Positions 60,573 to 64,000 of a stretch of DNA of 64,000 nt are shown here, piece by piece (within the stretch, counting starts at the first letter, position 1; the number at the start of each line of letters is the position of its first letter). The notes under the pieces were generated by a model. That model had not been told where the DNA came from. It searched no databases and saw only the letters and a list, made by a program, of their open reading frames with translations. The stretch comes from Brevibacillus agri (lineage in GTDB: Bacteria; Bacillota; Bacilli; Brevibacillales; Brevibacillaceae): contig NZ_CP026363.1 in NCBI RefSeq assembly GCF_004117055.1, positions 4,301,001 to 4,365,000 on the forward strand. The letters run 5' to 3'. Both the position numbers and the translations under genes were made by a program.

Positions 60573-60691
60573 TTTAAAGGATATTTATCCTGCTGTCAAT
60601 CCTCATTTTCATTTTCCGCCCAGGAAAACGGGTTTCGCGCCGCCGTTTTCCTGCCCAGAGCCGCCACAGAACCGCGCCAGAATATAGAAAA

Positions 60692-60727
60692 AGCACAGCC
60701 CGCATCAATCGAGCTGTGCTTCTTTTT
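60692..60727 (-). terminator. Terminator after gabD
   Basis: AAGCACAGC pairs with GCTGTGCTT, with T-rich flanks on both strands. Confidence 0.8.
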
Positions 60728-60748
60728 ATTCACTTCATTCCGCTTTTG

Positions 60749-62188
60749 TTACACCAGTTGCAGCGAAATATACTTCACTTCCAAATACTCCTCGATGCCG
60801 TGGTGGCTGCCTTCCCGGCCAAGCCCGCTTTCCTTCATGCCGCCAAACGGCGCTTGCGCGACAGATGGCGCCCCATCGTTCACCCCGACAATACCGTATT
60901 CCAGGCTTTCCGAAAACGTGAACGCCCGCGCCAGCGACTGCGTGAAGACGTATGCCGCCAACCCGTACGGCGTCGCATTCGCCCGCCGGATGACTTCCTC
61001 ATCGTCGGAAAACGTGCTGACAGGCGCGATCGGCCCGAACGTTTCCTCCTGCATGCACACCATCTCATCGGTTACATCCGAGAGCACGACCGGCTTCATG
61101 AAGTAGCCAGTGGCTCCCGCGAGAACCGGGCTGCCGTGGAGCGTCGCCCCTTTGCCCACGGCGTCGTCAATTTGCTGCTGGACTTTTTGTACGGCTCGCT
61201 CGTCAATCAACGGCCCGATCTCGACGTCGTCTTCTGTTCCCTGGCCTACGCGCAGCGCGGACACCGCCTCTGTCAGCTTTTGCAGGAACGGCTCTTTCAC
61301 AGCTTCATGCACATAGATGCGGTTTGCGCAAATGCACGTTTGCCCGGCGTTGCGGAATTTGGACTGGACCAGCCCTTTGACCGCCGCGTCGAGATTCGCG
61401 TCCTCTGCCACGATAAACGGCGCCAGGCCGCCAAGCTCCAGGGAAATCTTTTTCACGGTATCGGCCGCTTTGCGCATCAGCAGCTTGCCCACCGGAGTCG
61501 ACCCGGTGAACGTCAGTTTTTTCACGCGCGCATCGTCCATCCAGACATCGACGACTTCCGCTGCCTGCGAAGTCGTCACGATGTTGATGACGCCTGGCGG
61601 AATCCCCGCCTCGTGGGCGCACTCCGCCAAAAGCAGCGCGGTCAACGGCGTCTGTTCGGCTGGCTTCGTCACCGTCGTGCAGCCTGCCGCGAGCGCTGGC
61701 GCGATTTTTCGCGCAATCATCGCCGCAGGGAAATTCCACGGCGTGACGGCCGCCACGACACCGACTGGCTGCTTCTGCACGAGAATCCGCTTGGAGGCGG
61801 CGGAGGCAGGAATCGTCTCGCCGTAAATCCGCTTTGCTTCCTCGGCGTACCATTTGATGTAGCTGTTCGCGTACTGCACCTCGCCTCGTGCTTCTGCGAG
61901 CGGCTTGCCCTGTTCCAGCGTCATGACGTACGCGATCTCGTCCAGGCGGGCTGCGATCGTCTGGTGCCAGCGCTCCAGCAAGGCCGCGCGCTCATAGGCG
62001 GTCGTTTTCGACCAACTGGGAAAAGCGGCTTGCGCAGCGTCGACCGCCTGCCGCGCTTCTTTCGCGGAAGCGTCCGGCACGCTGCCGATGATTTCCAATG
62101 TCGCGGGATTTTGCACCGCGACGCGTGCCGCAAGCGTCACCCACTCTCCGTTCACGTACATGCCTTTGTTCCATTCTTGTTGTCTCAC
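60749..62188 (-). CDS. gabD: Succinate-semialdehyde dehydrogenase-type aldehyde dehydrogenase
   Basis: A 479-residue NAD(P)-dependent aldehyde dehydrogenase: TPWNFPAAMIARKIAPALAA (cofactor region), FTGSTPVGKLL, catalytic-glutamate motif LELGGLAPFIV (most family members have LELGGHAPFIV), and catalytic cysteine in GQTCICANR. The GTG start at 62188 follows GGAGG and overlaps the permease stop. Likely oxidises succinate semialdehyde to succinate, given the alcohol dehydrogenase in the same operon. Confidence 0.85.
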   Translation of the reverse strand: MRQQEWNKGMYVNGEWVTLAARVAVQNPATLEIIGSVPDASAKEARQAVDAAQAAFPSWSKTTAYERAALLERWHQTIAARLDEIAYVMTLEQGKPLAEARGEVQYANSYIKWYAEEAKRIYGETIPASAASKRILVQKQPVGVVAAVTPWNFPAAMIARKIAPALAAGCTTVTKPAEQTPLTALLLAECAHEAGIPPGVINIVTTSQAAEVVDVWMDDARVKKLTFTGSTPVGKLLMRKAADTVKKISLELGGLAPFIVAEDANLDAAVKGLVQSKFRNAGQTCICANRIYVHEAVKEPFLQKLTEAVSALRVGQGTEDDVEIGPLIDERAVQKVQQQIDDAVGKGATLHGSPVLAGATGYFMKPVVLSDVTDEMVCMQEETFGPIAPVSTFSDDEEVIRRANATPYGLAAYVFTQSLARAFTFSESLEYGIVGVNDGAPSVAQAPFGGMKESGLGREGSHHGIEEYLEVKYISLQLV

Positions 62189-63567
62189 GCTGCCTTTTCC
62201 TCCTTTTCATTTGCCGTGAACAATTTCTCTTTTTCACCGCGCAACCAATCTTTTCCATATAATAAGACGCACAGCAAAATTCCAGCGCCAAAAGCCATCG
62301 CCGCTCCTTTGATGACGAGAATCGCCCCTACGACACCCGCGATGCCCAGGTCGCGCTGGCTGCGCGCCTGCATCACGCCAATCCGCACGCTGACGTAGCC
62401 TTGGACGAGCAGCGTCAGGGCGACGGCGACGCCGAGAATCGGCTGGACCAGACTGACGATCGGCAAAAGCAATAAACCTGTATTCGTACCCCAGCGAAAC
62501 GATCCCGCACCGCCGAAAAACGAGTCCATCGCTTTTTTGCCTTTTTTGAACCGCTCTACCACCACAACCTGCATCGCGGCCCACATCGGCCCGCACATCG
62601 TAATGTCCGGCCCGATCAGGCTCATCAACATGTTGCGTCCGCCAAAAATCATGTGCGCCCGGTCCGGGTTGTAGTCGACTTTTTCATCGAGCCGCACTTG
62701 GTCGGACTCGGACAAAAGCGCTTTCGTCTTCAACACGTCGCCAAAGACGACGAGATACGTTGCGAACACAGCCGGAATCGCTGTAATGAAAAAGGAGAGC
62801 GACGGCAAGCCCAGCCCGAAGACGGTGTACTGCGACCAGAGCGTGGCGAAGTCCGGCTGGCTGAAGCCCCATTGAATGTCCGGCCACTTCGCTTCCCCGA
62901 ACAACGGGGCGACGAACACCGCGAGCAAGATCGCAGGCAAAATCCCGAGGTTGCCGAGCAATGCCCACCCTTTCCCTTTTTGTTTCAACCCTTCAAAATG
63001 TTTGGAAAAAACGAGATAAAAGCAAAAGCCGATACAAATGGCAATCGTGTACGGGAACAGGTCGAACTTCCCGCCCTTTTCAAAAATCGAGGTAATCGCG
63101 CCAATCCCCGCGCCGAGAATAATCCCCGACTTGATCGCATTCGGCACGAAGTTGACTACCCGCTTCGCTAGTCCGGTGACCCCGAGCAAAATGGATAACA
63201 GCCCAAGCGTCAACTGAAAGGCGATCAGCGCGTACACCCGCTCCTGCCCTTCCGGAAACTGCTCGACAAACAGCACAATCAGCGGAATCGCCGGCGTAAT
63301 CCAGCCGGGAATGACCGGATCGCCCAAGAGGTGGTGCAGCAAATACAAAAAGCCATTCAAAATGACAACGGCCAGTCCCACCTCAAACGGCATGCCCAGA
63401 TGGTCGGCGAGCAGCGTGATCGCGCCGAGGTCGACGGCGCACATCAACAGTCCTTGCAAATAATCGGGCCATTCAAAGCGATAGTGTACAAACGGCAGCC
63501 GGATCTTGAACGGTCCGGCCGGAATGTACGGGGTTTCTTCACCCGCTCTGCGTTGTTTCCACTTCAT
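62185..63567 (-). CDS. Solute carrier 23/SulP-like permease (NCS2-type)
   Basis: A 460-residue membrane protein with about 12 helices of the nucleobase/sulphate-permease superfamily (PGWITPAIPLIVLF, VVNFVPNAIKSGIILGAGIG, FATYLVVFGDV). Family members carry uracil, xanthine or other anions. Within an operon for alcohol and semialdehyde oxidation, it may import a hydroxy-acid, which would be a new substrate for this fold. The start at 63567 follows GGGGGA. Confidence 0.75.
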   Translation of the reverse strand: MKWKQRRAGEETPYIPAGPFKIRLPFVHYRFEWPDYLQGLLMCAVDLGAITLLADHLGMPFEVGLAVVILNGFLYLLHHLLGDPVIPGWITPAIPLIVLFVEQFPEGQERVYALIAFQLTLGLLSILLGVTGLAKRVVNFVPNAIKSGIILGAGIGAITSIFEKGGKFDLFPYTIAICIGFCFYLVFSKHFEGLKQKGKGWALLGNLGILPAILLAVFVAPLFGEAKWPDIQWGFSQPDFATLWSQYTVFGLGLPSLSFFITAIPAVFATYLVVFGDVLKTKALLSESDQVRLDEKVDYNPDRAHMIFGGRNMLMSLIGPDITMCGPMWAAMQVVVVERFKKGKKAMDSFFGGAGSFRWGTNTGLLLLPIVSLVQPILGVAVALTLLVQGYVSVRIGVMQARSQRDLGIAGVVGAILVIKGAAMAFGAGILLCVLLYGKDWLRGEKEKLFTANEKEEKAA

Positions 63568-63581
63568 ACGATGTCCCCCTT

Positions 63582-64000
63582 TTAGTAAGCTGCTCGATAG
63601 ATGTCTTCGATATCTTTTTTCCGCAAAGCGCGGGGATTGTTTTTCAAAAGGCGGGTTTGCTTCATCGCCTCTTCGGCCATCTCGGCGATCGCGGATTCCG
63701 GAATGTTGAACTCGCGTAGCGACTGCGGAATTTCCACGTAACGGCACAGGCGCGTCATCGCTTCAATCGCTTTTTCCGCCGCTTCGTCCAGGTTCAGTCC
63801 GGCGACGTTTTCCCCGAGCGCCTGCGCGATCTCCCCGAGCTTTTCCAGGCAGGCGATCTTGTTCGCCCGCATGACGTAAGGCAGCAAGAGCGAATTGCTC
63901 ACGCCGTGCGCCATGTGGAATCGTCCGCCGAGCGGGTAGGCCAGCGCATGGACAGCTCCTACGCCCGCGTTGCCGAAAGCAAGTCCGGCCATCAGCGACG
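63582..64000 (-). CDS. Iron-containing alcohol dehydrogenase, N-terminus outside window
   Basis: 139 C-terminal residues of a group III (Fe-ADH) enzyme. NAGVGAVHALAYPLGGRFHMAHG carries two of the metal-binding histidines. The C-terminus IPRALRK-like NNPRALRKKDIEDIYRAAY is typical of 4-hydroxybutyrate/1,3-propanediol dehydrogenases. First visible gene of the operon with the permease and aldehyde dehydrogenase (gap 14 bp). Confidence 0.88.
   Translation of the reverse strand, partial: SLMAGLAFGNAGVGAVHALAYPLGGRFHMAHGVSNSLLLPYVMRANKIACLEKLGEIAQALGENVAGLNLDEAAEKAIEAMTRLCRYVEIPQSLREFNIPESAIAEMAEEAMKQTRLLKNNPRALRKKDIEDIYRAAY

Overview
The window looks like a chromosomal segment of a spore-forming, GC-rich Gram-positive bacterium of the Paenibacillaceae, most likely Brevibacillus or a close relative. 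This rests on the sporulation membrane protein YtvI, a YheC/YheD spore-coat-type ATP-grasp protein, an IDEAL-domain protein, a BmrCD-like ABC exporter, strong AGGAGG ribosome binding sites and frequent GTG/TTG starts. No search was run, so the genus is an inference. There are no rRNA or tRNA genes and no CRISPR array. Most of the DNA is GC-rich; two AT-rich islands (about 49.7-51.5 kb and 55.9-57.8 kb) stand out.

Layout. 0-1.4 kb: an Rrf2 regulator, IDEAL protein and thioredoxin-like operon. 1.6-4.1 kb: acetyltransferase, quinone oxidoreductase and DUF1802 protein. 4.2-6.7 kb: an NAD/ADP-ribose operon with an NrtR-like NUDIX regulator and an unusual PARG::NadR-like fusion. 6.9-16 kb: a dicarboxylate symporter, ytvI, a gutted aminotransferase gene, and a C4-dicarboxylate-type circuit (sensor kinase with an extracellular binding domain, sigma-54 activator, TAXI binding protein, and an MHS-family transporter behind a textbook -24/-12 promoter). 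16.5-18.2 kb: an IS605-type element with an intact tnpB and a broken tnpA. 18.2-25.9 kb: AraC regulator, YheC/D protein, remains of a LacI-regulated adenine-deaminase locus, mscL, and a pair of nucleoside hydrolases of which one is catalytically degenerate. 26.5-32.5 kb: a MacAB-like ABC efflux operon with its two-component system. 32.6-43 kb: bluB, hrpB, an MBL hydrolase behind a FadR-like box, DinB, VOC and SPFH proteins, and a divergent LysR/MFS pair. 43-49.6 kb: heterodimeric ABC exporter, IclR regulator, XRE regulator and peptide deformylase. 49.7-51.5 kb: tandem genes built from repeated two-helix-plus-winged-helix modules. 51.8-57.8 kb: purU, an iron-siderophore-type lipoprotein, a candidate structured RNA, yebC, AT-rich unknown genes and an IS21-like MITE. 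57.8-64 kb: an MntR-controlled manganese ABC transporter, then a probable 4-hydroxybutyrate/succinate-semialdehyde catabolic operon that runs out of the window.

A recurring theme is gene decay by internal or 5' deletion. The PARG domain, the NadR domain, a pucG-like aminotransferase, tnpA, an adenine deaminase, a LacI regulator and a siderophore-binding protein all lack interior or N-terminal blocks while their remaining parts are well conserved. Several further genes carry single-base frameshifts. This is either real genome decay or a sequencing/assembly artefact, and read mapping would separate the two.

The most original observations are the PARG-NadR fusion, the tandem membrane/winged-helix modules, the paired active and inactive nucleoside hydrolases, a two-copy covarying hairpin element, and regulatory sites that tie regulators to targets (sigma-54, FadR-like, MntR, LacI-type and IclR-type).
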